64,000 nt of DNA from Polytrichum commune. Lineage: Eukaryota; Streptophyta; Polytrichopsida; Polytrichales; Polytrichaceae. The notes under the pieces are model-generated. The model searched no databases. It was not told the DNA's origin and worked only from the letters and a program-made list of their open reading frames with translations. Made by a program: the position numbers and the translations under genes. This document shows, in pieces, positions 33,701 through 44,160 of the stretch. The stretch is taken from NCBI GenBank assembly GCA_950295325.1, contig OX485803.1:48127554-48191553 (forward strand), written 5' to 3'. Numbering within the stretch: the first letter of the stretch is position 1; each line of letters starts with the position of its first letter.

Positions 33701-36265
33701 CAGGGACCACAACCTTAACCTCGGTAGATACAATTTCACCATTCTGTGCAAGGCATTTCATAGACTGCAATGACTGATGCGCTATCAGAGCAGATGACAC
33801 CTCATAAATGCTCACCATGAACACCCGACCTTTCCAAAAGGTGAAGTCATCAAGCCAAAGATTGGCGCAGAAAAAAATTTCCATGATCACTGATCAACGA
33901 GGAAAGAGACACTTGAGCCATCCCCATCACATCATTCAAACACATTACAAGAGCAATTTTTGCATCAGGACATCTCTCTCTCTCTCCACCTTACTTACCC
34001 CAGGCAAAGGCGCGACCCTCGTCATCCACAGCTAAGCAATGCCAACCCCCAATCGCCGCCTGCACCATGTGAACAGGTTGGGTTATGATGCAAACCCATG
34101 AAAGTACAAGAACTAAGTTTTGCACCATGATTGATTTTGGACAAAATACAGAGAGCCCTCTACAATACCCTCTACAGATCTCAGCACACATTTCATTGAT
34201 TTGACAAACTTTTTTGTTGATCTCCTAAGTTGTGCAAAGTAATTACATCACTTATAAGCAGTGCGTGATCTGAATATGAACAAACGTCATGTTTACCAAG
34301 CGAGATCCTAATTGTGAGTTTGTAGTTTCGTGTCAGAATATGAAGTACCTGAACGATCTTCACATTGGCAAGTCCTTTTACCTGTCAAGCAAATACACAC
34401 ACGCAACCCTCAATTCTGAGCACCAACAAGCCCCTCATATTTCTATTCCCACTCATCAAACATAACTAATACATAACCTTTTGGGCATGTTTTGCCTTCA
34501 AAATGATCTTCAAATGAAAATTGAGGACATGGGAAGCTAATTTCCAACCTGGCTGGGCATTGACTCCGTTCTTGTTCCCGGCGCATGGCCTAGGGTCGAC
34601 CGCTGGTTCCATCCCCAAGTGTAGAGCTGCATCAAAACACCATCTTCTAATGAGTTACAAACAAATTGTCTTCCTCGGTAGAGTAACTTTTCCACCACAC
34701 TTGTAACAGGGGAATGATTCTTATTGACACCCGACTCGAAACCCTCCTCTTCTTATTGTTCCAGGTGCTCTTGGCAAGTAAAATGATCAAAGAGATGGCA
34801 TCAGGCACTGTCAGAATGAGACTTAAGGTGATCTAACCTGGCCATTGTCGCAGATGGCCAAGGAGTTGCGGCTGCCAGCCACAATGCTGACGACTTTCAG
34901 TCTGGCCAAGGTGTTGATGCTGCACACATGGTCCTTGTTGTCAAAGGTGCCAAGCCCTAGTTGTCCATCCTCTCCCGCACCCCTGAAAGCACCACACACC
35001 ACAAACGTTGATGATTAGCAATGTGAGCAATCACCTTGTTTCGAAAAGGAAAGCAGATCTTTAGCCCTCCGAACAAATGAGCCTCACAAAATCATCTTGG
35101 GCGAAGTAGGTAGTACAATCTGAGCCATGTCTCTAATATCTGGGCCAGATGCTCAAACGCTGCAACAACCCCTGCTTCGGGTGCTGGCTTGACAGGGAAA
35201 GCGAGAAGGAGGAAACTAAGATAAACTTAAACTATACTAAACTATACTACAAAGAATGAGAGAGGTCAACGGAAAGGACTTTGCGAATTAACGTCGAAAT
35301 GAATCTGATGCGATGTTCCAAAATCATTAGAAAATAACATAACGCTCCCCTTGTATGTATATATTGATTAGCAATGTGAGCAATCTCGTTGCCAAAAAGA
35401 AAGGAAGATCCGGAGCCACTGCAGTAGCCTTCCAAACAAATTAGCCTCACAATACAATCTTGGACGAAGTAAAACAACCATGTGGCCACATGCTCAACAA
35501 TAGGCTCGTCACTGCAACTCCTGGTTCCCGTGACTTGACAGGGGAAGAGGGAGGAGGAAACTAATTTACAAATTAACGTCGAAATGAATCTGAAGCTACA
35601 AAATTAGAACAAAATAACCCTCTCTTCCCGCACCCCGGTAGGTAAATGTTGATGATTCGCAATGCGAGCAATCATCTCGTTGCCCAAAAGAAAGCAGATC
35701 CGAAGCCACTGCACTACCCTTCTACACAAATTAGCCTCACAATACAATCTTGGGCAAAGCCGTACAATCTGAGCCTGTCTCCAAAATCTGCAGTCAGGGG
35801 TCAACTGCAACCCCTGACTTGACAGGCAACTAAAGAGAAGAGAAGAGGAGGAGGAAATCGAAATGAATCTGAAGCTACAATTACATTGTAACATGCTAAC
35901 CCCGTGCGCTGCCATAGTCTTCTCATTTCCATCCACACACAACAATGCCTCTGTCTCTGGCACCATGTTCAAAATTGCGAGAAATGAGAAAGTTGGTAGA
36001 CAAAATGAGAAGCGAGGAAGAAGACGAAAGCAAGAACACCACTTGTGAGGAGCTACCACTATCTACTTCCCGAACAATCAAAGCGTGTCCACTACTCCGA
36101 GCCAATACTGCAGTAACATCATCATCATCGCCATAGCTCAACATTCAAGGTAAAGAAGACGACGACGATGGGAGAGCAAGAGCCAGACTGACTGACAGAC
36201 AGACAGAGACAAAGAAATGCGCACCAGCCCAGGACACAAGGAGAATCCTGGATACTTGCCACCAT
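30795..36265 (-). CDS. RCC1-repeat (seven-bladed propeller) family protein, 12 exons, 404 aa
   Basis: A complete gene. Exons (coding, minus strand): 36225-36265, 34838-34982, 34549-34626, 34349-34381, 33999-34059, 33396-33511, 33078-33163, 32295-32496, 31801-31854, 31435-31545, 31221-31277, 30795-31025. They sum to 1215 bases, every intron is GT-AG and every phase fits (W, G, I codons are split correctly). The product starts MVASIQDSPCVLGWGAGEDG and ends RHTLAIATWKDDM. It shows the RCC1 repeat signatures GAGEDGQLGLG, LYTWGWNQRSTLGH, AWGGNEYGQC, AAGGTHSVVLTEDGDVWTWG, AWGNNEYGQLGTGDTQPRS, VYGWGRGEHGRLGFG and YGRGDHGRLGFG, alternating with S-V/L-A-L words. Order and length match the Arabidopsis At5g16040/At3g02510 group (about 396 aa; recalled, not searched). 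RCC1 propellers act as guanine-exchange or binding scaffolds; the role of this clade is not well defined, so no symbol is given. Introns 1, 7 and 8 hold repeats. Confidence 0.95.
31905..32060. repeat. Family 1 MITE fragment in RCC1 intron 8
   Basis: ACTACACTAAACATCTGATTTAGTGTCACC at the left end (shown in two parts: CTACACTAAACATC and GATTTAGTGTCACC). The interior is short and diverged. It does not touch the splice sites. Confidence 0.55.
32690..32960. repeat. R41 repeat copy in RCC1 intron 7
   Basis: CTTGTGCTCATTAAATGGTC, AATACATGTCTTTGTGGTG and TAAATGTAGGTGTCCAAAT match 26100-26290 and 41740-41910. It sits between exons 7 and 8 without affecting splice signals. Confidence 0.7.
35000..35880. 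repeat. Three diverged tandem units in RCC1 intron 1
   Basis: Units at about 35000-35300, 35345-35600 and 35625-35880 share TTGATTAGCAATGTGAGCAATC-type words (as GATTAGCAATGTGAGCAATC), AAATTAGCCTCACAATACAA, TGACTTGACAGG and AGGAGGAAACTAA. The third unit begins CTCTTCCCGCACCCC, a copy of the first bases of exon 2 (CTCTCCCGCACCCC), so the duplicated block included the intron 1/exon 2 border. Confidence 0.8.
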
Positions 36266-37260
36266 TTCGAAAGTGCAAAATGCACTTATTGTATCCCGCC
36301 GCTTGCAGTAAAAAATCGTCCTCCTTCTCCACACAATTTGTCCAAATAAATCCTACCTTCACACGCAGCCCTTCACTCATCCAACACTCTCAGGTCCCTC
36401 ACCCAAGACTACTAACCGGTTGATGCTCACAATAATGACACCCAAAAAAACACATAGCCTAGAGGTTTAAGATAAAGTCCCCCCTCCTCCTCCTCCTCCT
36501 CAAGACTCCGTCGATGCCATCACCTCCCACACTATAACACTAAGTACCAACTATCCCCAATGCCCCCTTTCTTAACTTAACAGCTCCTCCTCCCCTTCTC
36601 CCTCCTTCCTTCTCCCTCACTACCGAACTAATCCCTGCAGCCAGCAACCACAATTCAACAACTCCTCAAACTCCTCCCCAAACTGCCACCTTTGGAGGCC
36701 ACAAGGCACACCATGAGTGCTGCTGGGCGGCCACCACCCAACTCCTCATGCACACAACCTCAGCGCCGGGGGATCGGAGGAGGATTTGGCCGGAAGAGCG
36801 AAAGATGTTGTGATGGGTGTAAGTATTTGGGCGCAATGTGTGTGTGTTTGTGGGCGTGCGCGTGTTGTATGATTTCATGAGCACAGTGGAGTGCAGCAAG
36901 AGACTCTGAATTTAAGCCAAGCTAAAGAGCTATGTATACAACACAGAAGCTGTGCCGCCTTTGCCCTTTGCCCTTTGCCGCGTTGTCTGCCTTGGCCTGT
37001 GTAATAAGTATCCAGGGCGAGGAGGACCTTTGGCCCTGGTTTGGCTCCTGGCCTGGGCCCTCCTTTCGACCCCTGGAATGGGAACCTCAATACGTAAGCC
37101 TAGGTAGGCACTCGCCTGCTATGGGAAACCTGCACGCTGATCACTGGGAATGTAAATGGGAACCTGGAGCTAGACAGGCTAGGTTAGGCTAGGCTGCTGC
37201 CATGGGGAACGTGTATTGGGAACTCTGGGAACCTCATTTGGGAAGGATCTGGCGGTGTCC
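36266..37260. promoter_or_regulatory. 5' flank of the RCC1 gene
   Basis: Upstream of the start codon on the minus strand. Contains a CCT-rich tract at about 36480-36610 (GA-rich on the gene's strand), often seen near plant transcription starts, and otherwise nothing recognised. A short CTTTGCC triplication lies at 36958-36978. No TATA box or start site can be assigned with confidence. Confidence 0.35.
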
Positions 37261-37261
37261 G

Positions 37262-37700
37262 CAACAGATTTCGGGTAGAAGTTAAATCGGTCCAAATCCT
37301 AGTGTTTCCAAGTCCAACTGGTTACATATTGTGGCCTTTCGGTATTTCTTTATTAATTTTGCAGTATACTCCACTAGATTCCTCTAAAATGATGGGTGAT
37401 TTTCCTGACGTCTAGAACTTCAGCCAGTGATTTCCCAAACTCAACCCAGTTCATCTGTAACTAACTTAAGCGGTTTGGTTCTAGTCTGCGTTCATTGGGA
37501 TCTGGCTCCTGGGATGGGAACCTCGCTGGGAACTCGGAGGCTAGCTTGGCTAGGCCAGTGAACGGGGACAACCGACTGCTAAGTTACAGATGAACCGGTT
37601 GAGTTTGAGAAATAACCAGTTGAGGTTCACGACTTCAGGACGATTACCAATCATTTTAGAGGACTTTAGAGAGTTTTAACTTAACCCCTAAGTGCCCAAG
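37262..37700. repeat. Two MITE family 2 copies facing each other
   Basis: 37262-37465 reads CCTAGTGTTTCCAAG … CCAACTGGTTAC … GTTCATCTGTAAC. 37574-37700 carries the complement (GTTACAGATGAACCGGTTG … TTTTAGAGGA). About 110 bases lie between them. Confidence 0.65.
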
Positions 37701-38575
37701 CCTTTCGGAATGCACTTTTCCTAAGAAATATGTGCATGGGTTTAATACAATCCCCAATGGAGGGATTTGTCTTTTATCCAAAATCTAACCGTATAGATGT
37801 TTAAAGAACTTGTTTATTAGTATGCATACCAATTTTGAGACCGAGATTGCATAAGAGTTGTGAGATTCAAACAAGAGAAATGTATACATTCTTTTTTTTG
37901 TATGTTGCCCCTCCCCACAATGTTGGTATGATTTGCTCATAAGTATTTTTAGGAGTTTGAGGTGACATGAACAACTCCAACATGTGAAAGAATACGAAAA
38001 TGTGATTCCAAAGACCCTATGTATGCATATAGAGCTATCCCAATCATTTCGCAATCCTCCTTGCAATTCTTGAAATGCATTTTCTTTATTTTAACACTTG
38101 ACGATTTGATATTGCAAATTACTTCACATTGGTAATTGTGAATACTCATATTCAACGGTCAAAAATACGGAATTTTTTTAGTCTTTCCACTACGACACTT
38201 TTCAAAAGAAATGAATAATGAGAACTCTTTGGATGTCAAAAACAAGTACAATAGTCCAATTAGCTGAAACATTGAGGAAATAGTAAAGCACTTTCTCCAC
38301 CCATTCCCTACATCACGGACATATATGCCTTTGCGACCCTCTCTAAAATCGAATATTTACTCTTTTTGGTCAAAAATGCCTCAATCCAAAAGTTGCCCTT
38401 CCATGCTGCCCGCCAAAAAAATTTACGTGGTCAAAGGAATTTTACCTGCCCACACACAAACGAGCCGAAATTTTTGATCAACCATATATGGTTGCTCGGG
38501 CACTTAGGGGTTAAAGAGTTGAAGAAAAACAGAAAGATGTCAACATGCAAATGGTGGAAACACTAGGATCTCAAC
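37700..38575. other. Unrecognised stretch
   Basis: Moderately AT-rich. No repeat shared with the rest of the window and no convincing frame; short frames at 37785-38155 show no domain. Confidence 0.4.
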
Positions 38576-38680
38576 CAACTATGCCATTGGGAACGTGATA
38601 TGGGAACTTTGGGAACCTCAGTTTGTAGGCGTTCGCTGCTTCACCCCTCCTGGGATAGAAACTCTCACTGTGAATCTCCG

Positions 38681-38860
38681 GGGGGGGAGAGAGGGAATTA
38701 TCACGTACGAGCGTACCTCTCATCTGTCCTACATAAAAGCTTGACCTTCTATAGGTTTGTTGTCGACTCATCTCAAATAACGTCCAGTAAATTATTTCAG
38801 GGTTTTTGTGTTGGATGAATGAGAAGTACGCTTGTATATGACAATTCCCTCCCTCCCCCT
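38681..38860. mobile_element. Family 3 MITE (Stowaway-like ends)
   Basis: About 180 bp with 50-bp inverted repeats: GAGGGAATTATCACGTACGA … GCGTACCTCTCATC at the left, and its complement (GATGAATGAGAAGTACGC … CAATTCCCTCC) at the right. GGAGGGA-type ends resemble Stowaway MITEs. No target duplication could be fixed because of the G and C runs. Confidence 0.7.
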
Positions 38861-39059
38861 CACCGAGAACTTGGAAGTTTTGGTTGCAATCTTGCCCATT
38901 GGGAACATTGTATGGGAACTTGGTATGAGAACCTCAATATGCCGGGTCATGACTTTGCCCCTTTGGGGATGGAATCTTCGCTAGGACTACGGTTAGGGTT
39001 TAGAATGGTTAGGATTTCTCAAACTCAACCGGTTCATTGTGAAACCTCAAATAGTGAAT

Positions 39060-39255
39060 GACACTAAATATTATATTTACTGTATTTAATAAAAATATGA
39101 TATTTTACCCAGCAAAGTCACTCATGATCTATAACAATGTCCAAACAATACGTATTAAACTTTCGTTAGTAAAAATTGAACTTCTGAGTAAGACTTTACT
39201 GCACTGCGTAACTCCGCAAAGTAACACACAGTAATTGGGATAATCAGTGTAGTAT
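39060..39255. repeat. Family 4 MITE, left part damaged
   Basis: The right end ACTGCGTAACTCCGCAAAGT … TTGGGATAATCAGTGTAG then TA matches 43101-43313 (in complement). The left end is replaced by a family 1-like TGACACTAAATATTATATTT word. Confidence 0.55.
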
Positions 39256-39754
39256 TGGACCCCTTTACCTTCTCTGATGGAAACCTCGAGCGACAACAAA
39301 GATTGGAGCTCACGGGAAACATGACTCAAACTTCCCTTTCATGGGATGGGAGACTTGTTAGCGGGAAGACACGTCATAGCCTTTCCCTTTTGGAAATGGG
39401 CACCTTATTGGGAAATATTGACTGGAACCTGGATTAGCCTTTCCTTTTGGAATGGCCACCCACGTTCTTGGGAACCTAGAATAGGAGGCTCATTGGGAAA
39501 CACATATTGGGAACATGTAATCTTAGCCCTTGTGAACGTCTCGGGGGAACTATGTAGCTGGCTTGGGCTCTCTCCTTATAGATTGGGCTCATCGGCAACA
39601 TTCTTGAGTCCTTGAAGTTGGCAATAGTGGAGGGGCATGTCATTGGCATTCTCTAAGATGGAATCTCATTTGGAATTAGGTACTCAATACTGAGCCTCTT
39701 GGGGAACATACATGTTGGTATAGGTGACTACTATTTGGCATCAATAATCAACAT

Positions 39755-40180
39755 CAATGAACAATGGTATCAAACAACCAACACGTGGGTACCCAAATTG
39801 TAACACTAGTCAAAATATTGATATTTGGTGGATATGATCAACAAAGAGAATCTTTGTATACCCAAGTTATTATTTGGGTCAGTGTCATTCTACATCAAAT
39901 TGACACTAAAATGATTTTGTTTAGGTATGAAAGTTCTTGCATGATATATAAATATGAATGTTATCAAGGAGAAAAAGAAAATGTCAATTATCCATACCCT
40001 ACTTGTATCGAAAAATGTGAAATCCTCATTATAAATATCCAGATACTCAACCAACATCAATTTTGTTGTAGGAGTCAAAGTGATGATCACAATAATGGAA
40101 ACACTCCTCATATATGGAAAATGCTCGGATGTAACGTGACATTCATCATGCAATGTCCTAACAATAGCAAGTAAAGATAA
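39755..40180. other. Unrecognised stretch
   Basis: A 136-codon frame (39764-40174, plus) has no known domain and unremarkable codon use, and a mirror frame of 87 codons overlaps it. Not called as a gene. Confidence 0.3.
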
Positions 40181-40957
40181 CTTCGTTCGTTTTCTAAAAA
40201 ATTAAAAACGAATTGGCCAGAGACTATTCCCTCTCTTTTTTTATGGTTTTGAGGTAGGTGTTTTGCAAAACTTCGCCAAAAACGTTTACACCTGGGACCT
40301 TTTGATTGGTCCGACAAGGGAACCTAGTTCACGAAATGGGAACATAGGCTTCGACTGTGGCAGCCATAGGGCCATTGGGAACGTCATTGAGAACGGGGCG
40401 GCGGCGCAGAGCGAGGCCCACATGGAAACTTACTGGTTATTTCGGGGAATAGGAGAGGAGGGGGAGTTAGATACTTAAACATGATATTATGAGTGGGCCA
40501 TTGAGTCACCATATTTAAGTTGTTTACAATGTGATTGATGTAGTAAGTGAGTACTCTACTACACTACATACACACAATAGTACTTGAATCTTGGGCATAT
40601 GTTTAATTATAATGCCGGGGCCCTTGAATCTCGCGACTAGGTTATGTATTTGCGTGTGGGCCGGGTGCAGGGAACAACTGTTTTGCCAGTTATGTTCTGT
40701 TAATAGTAAAGTCACCCGACACTGGTCAAATGCTCACCCGTGCCCAAATGCTATTCCCAGGCCCCCCTCATTGTCCGCTCATTCTGCGGTCGCGGCGAGG
40801 CCTCCTTTATAAACATTACTTTACTTCCTTACCGCTTTTTTTAACTTCCTTACCGCTGTATGTGCTAACAAGTGTAACTTATGTGTAGCCCAAGTTGGTG
40901 TTGTGTCATTTATAAGGGAACGACCGAGTCAGCTGTGTTTTGATTAGCACCACTGCC

Positions 40958-41125
40958 ACTGAACGGGGAGAACCTTTCGGAGTTCAAGACCTTCAAGGAA
41001 AATCATGCGTCGTTTTGGAGGAATGTGTGGAATGTGCTTCGGAATTAATCAATAAAAACCGAAAGATCTCGACGTGTAACTAGTTGCACTTGGAGACACT
41101 AGGATCTTGACTTGAGAGGTTGATT
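40958..41125. repeat. MITE family 2 copy, inverted
   Basis: From GAACGGGGAGAACC through TCAATAAAAACCGAAAGATC to CACTAGGATCTTGAC; the complement matches 62251-62451. Confidence 0.6.
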
Positions 41126-41139
41126 AGCACCGCAAAGGT

Positions 41140-41385
41140 AAGGTACCTAGAAGTAGAGAGGAGGGAATGGAAAGGAGGGAGGGGTTGTCGAATGCGAATG
41201 TGCATCTCTTTCTTTCAACGTAAAAGCCCGAAAGAGAGAGTATGAAAGAGAGGTTGGCGGTTCGAATCCCGGTTGTGAAATCTCCTCTCTACTTGACGGA
41301 AAACTTACCAGGTGGTGAACTACCTCCTGTGCTTTGGTGTTGGCATGTCGGCCTTCTGTCAAAAAAGAAAAGAAAAGAAAGAGTG
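41140..41385 (+). repeat. SINE-like element with a perfect B box
   Basis: GGTTCGAATCC at 41254-41264 is an exact RNA polymerase III B box (tRNA T-arm). Downstream follow a unique body (GGTGGTGAACTACCTCCTGT) and an A-rich tail of AAAAG units (about 41360-41380), the layout of a tRNA-derived SINE. A convincing A box was not found upstream and no cloverleaf can be folded, so it is not a tRNA gene. Confidence 0.45.
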
Positions 41386-41399
41386 AGTATGCAGCTCAG

Positions 41400-41575
41400 A
41401 TGTTACTTTTTAAGTGGATTGGACACCGAAATTAGTTTTGAAGTTTTCAAATTAGTCTACCCAAGGATAATTGTGATGAATCGGTATCAAACTTGTGGGG
41501 GTCGAGTTTTAATGTTGGATGGATGAGAGGTATGCTCGTATATAGTACTTCCTTCTCTCCAGATTGAGGTAAGGT
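41400..41575. repeat. Family 3 MITE, right end only
   Basis: TTGGATGGATGAGAGGTATGCTCGTATA (given here as GGATGGATGAGAGGTA and CTCGTATA) followed by TTCCTTCTCTCC matches the right end of 43392-43662. Confidence 0.55.
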
Positions 41576-41582
41576 AGAAGTG

Positions 41583-41950
41583 TGTTGCTTGGATGCTTTA
41601 TCTATGCACCCACTTCTCGTAGGATACGAAGGATTTCAATCAGTGTGAGATGGTTAGCAAATCCAAATTATGCATGTAGGCATTTTACTCGTTATTTATG
41701 GAGTTCATATGAATATGTTCATCAAAGTGAAGATCTTTATGCTCATTCAGTAGCCATGTACACACCCCCTCCCCCCTCCTCCCCTCAATCGTGTTCTCTT
41801 TTAAGCTCGGAGTGGTTAGCACATAGTCCAACCTCTTTTAAACACGTGTATTTTGGAGTTTGTGTTTAGGTCCATTGTAAACCACATTTCACTCCAAACA
41901 CATGTGTCCAAATTATTCCTATGTTGGGTTGAGGCATGTCTACCTAATAG
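41583..41950. repeat. R41 dispersed repeat, longest copy
   Basis: Reference copy of a non-coding family seen six times or more in both orientations. Landmarks: CCCACTTCTCGTAGGATACG at the left, GTTCATATGAATATGTTCAT, AAACACGTGTATTTTGG, and ACATGTGTCCAAATTATTCC near the right. No TIRs, tail or frame were found, so its class is unknown. Confidence 0.7.
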
Positions 41951-42164
41951 GCCATGTGCAATGGCAATGTATGTGGCCCTATTGCATACACTACTACCAA
42001 CACATACATTATTCTGCCATTGGATCAAACATAAGATGTCTCCTACAATTAGCAATTGCAGTGGATCGCAAAAATTGTCATTTCAAGTTACATGATTGGA
42101 ATGAAGAAGAATAAGATAAAAAGAATCCAACAATGAAACTTGTTTTACTCTTTAAACAAGTAAA

Positions 42165-42560
42165 AGGATTGTCCTCCTAATTGTGCCCATTATTGAATTT
42201 TGAACATTGTTCATAATCTGAGCACATGGTCCAATCTCATTGTCACACATGTCTTTGTGATGTTCCTTCTTAGCACAAACCTTGCCATAGATCACTCTAA
42301 TACATCCATGATTTGTGGTGGCAATGAGAACTTGTTCATTAGTAAGATGAGAATGCAACAAACTATCTTATAATATATAAGCATTTATGTATGTATAGAC
42401 CAATCAATTGCAAAAATGATGTAAAAACACCCTTAATTCATCTAATGGGGTCCGCTTAGAATGAATCGGCCCTCTGCCTTATAGGAAGTCTTTCTAAAAT
42501 CGTAATTCCCACATCCATGATTCATGAATTTATATATACACCACGAAGCCCGAACCGACC
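42165..42560. repeat. R41-related repeat
   Basis: CATGGTCCAATCTCATTGTC and CACATGTCTTTGTGATGTTC match the middle of the R41 family. The right part (GAATGCAACAAACTATCTTA, GAATCGGCCCTC) matches 29160-29400. Confidence 0.6.
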
Positions 42561-42569
42561 ACACATGGC

Positions 42570-43080
42570 CCACATCCAAGCTTAAAAGAAATCCACAAAA
42601 AAAAGGTCAAGGCATCCATAATGGACTATGTTCATTTAACCGCTCACTAGGTCAAGTGATGTTGACATGGATGAGATCTATATATTTTTAGGTGAACGGA
42701 GTTAAGGTCTATGTGGTGGCAGCTTGTGATTGATTACCCTCACGAGAGTTTTGACAACTGTCATAGCCAAGCATTATATGAGCAGTTTTAGGTTAACCTA
42801 TAGATCAACTATGTGTTGACCTAACTTTACCACTTTAAAATTTGTAGCAACTTCCATATTCATGAAAAATATTTATTATTTCTTGCATTCTTCTTGGAAT
42901 TTGTTACTCTTTGCAAAAAAAAAACAAAAATTTAGGATCCCCACTACTTACTCCTCCTAAACAAATGCAAACTCTCTTATTTTATTGATTATAGATGCCT
43001 CAGCCTTAATAGTCACTATTGTTAACCCTTGTGGACTTGGTGATGAGGACCTGTAGCATTCACTTATAGACTTTAGGTAC
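42570..43080. other. Unrecognised stretch
   Basis: No gene, RNA gene or shared repeat seen. Confidence 0.35.
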
Positions 43081-43100
43081 ACCTTATTCACATCATTGTA

Positions 43101-43313
43101 CTACATTGATTATCCCAATTAGTGCATGCTACTATTTGGAGTTACACAATGCAATAGCATTTTACTTAGGAGTTTAATTTTTGCTAACGAAAGTTCAATA
43201 AGTTGTGCGGACATTATAGAAAATGAATAACTTTGCACAGTAGAATATTATATTCTTGTTAAGTAGTTATAGCACTGCATAACACCAAATAGCAATTGGG
43301 ATACTTAGTGTAG
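43101..43313. mobile_element. Family 4 MITE, complete (213 bp, TA target site)
   Basis: Left TIR CTACATTGATTATCCCAATT continuing through GGAGTTACACAATGCAATAG. The right end is the imperfect complement, CTACACTAAGTATCCCAATT read inward. TA stands outside both ends (43099-43100 and 43314-43315). TIRs of about 50 bp leave little unique centre. Sister copies: 29706-29938 and 39060-39255. Confidence 0.75.
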
Positions 43314-43391
43314 TACAATTATTGAACTTCAATTTGGGTTAACTTAGTGGAAATTACCATTCCATTAATTCATGACTCAAAATCTCAAGTC

Positions 43392-43662
43392 GGAGGGAAG
43401 AAAATATCACATATGAGCATACCTCTCATTCATCCAACATCAACCAAAAATAAAAAATAAAAAAAACCAAAAAAAACATTGAAGTAAATATGCAACGTGA
43501 AGATTGCTTCTTTTGTTTGGGTTGAAACTGGAATTAGTTGTAAAGACATCAAATTAGCCTAGTCCAAGTCAATTGAGATGAATTAGCCATAAACCTATAT
43601 GAGACCAAGTTTTTGTTTTGGATGGATGAGAGGTACACTCATGTGCAATAATTCCCTCTTCC
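43392..43662. mobile_element. Family 3 MITE, complete (about 271 bp)
   Basis: Left TIR GGAGGGAAGAAAATATCACA … CATACCTCTCATTCATCC, right TIR its complement (GGATGGATGAGAGGTACACT … AATTCCCTCTTCC). The centre includes an A-rich run at 43450-43480. Confidence 0.75.
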
Positions 43663-43879
43663 ATGACACTTCAAGGGGGGTCATGCGGGCTTGTTATGCA
43701 AGCAGTGAGCTTAGATGGTTGGATTTGGGCCATTTTCATGTACATGATAGACAACTAATTAAATCGCTTGATAATCATGTGCCATCGACTCAAACAATAA
43801 GGTAGGCATGCCTAATTCAAACACAACGATAATCCAACAACCTCTATTGTGAGTGGTATGTGGTTAGGTGTGGATCTAA

Positions 43880-44160
43880 AAACTGACAACAAAAAGATAT
43901 GTGTTTAAAAGAAATCGAACTACGTGGTTGGAATGTTCTAATCATTCTAAACTCAATAGTCAACTTGGTTGGGGAAACATGTTGTATATGACCACTTAAT
44001 GAACCCAAAATCCTTCACTTTGATAAGGAACAAGATGTTCATATGAGCTCTGAAAAATGTGAGGCAAATGGCTATGGACACCATACGGTTTGCTAATCGT
44101 CTTGCACTAATCGCGTGTCCACATCCTACAAGAAGTGGGCATGGAGAGAAGAGTATTTAT
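43880..44160. repeat. R41-related repeat, inverted
   Basis: GCAAATGGCTATGGACACCA, TTTGCTAATCGTCTTGCACT and CTACAAGAAGTGGGCATG are the complement of 41590-41700. The left part (43880-43970) matches 26890-26970. Confidence 0.65.

Larger units (their letters stand above)
37080..40450. repeat. Degenerate GGGAAC-rich repeat family
   Basis: The phrase CCATTGGGAACGT…TATGGGAACTTTGGGAACCTCA recurs with changes at 37197-37247, 38580-38630 and 38893-38945. Isolated TGGGAAC/TGGGAACCT words recur at 37080, 37160, 37513, 39410-39510, 40318 and 40377. Copies are interrupted by MITEs. No coding sense. Confidence 0.55.

Noticed and set aside
35604..36059. Alternative first exon of the RCC1 gene in intron 1 frames
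   Set aside because: These frames cross the intronic tandem units. The exon at 36225-36265 gives an ATG, the right phase and the expected W-G junction.
41254..41264. tRNA gene at the perfect B box
   Set aside because: No cloverleaf partner stems upstream; the A-rich tail fits a SINE better.
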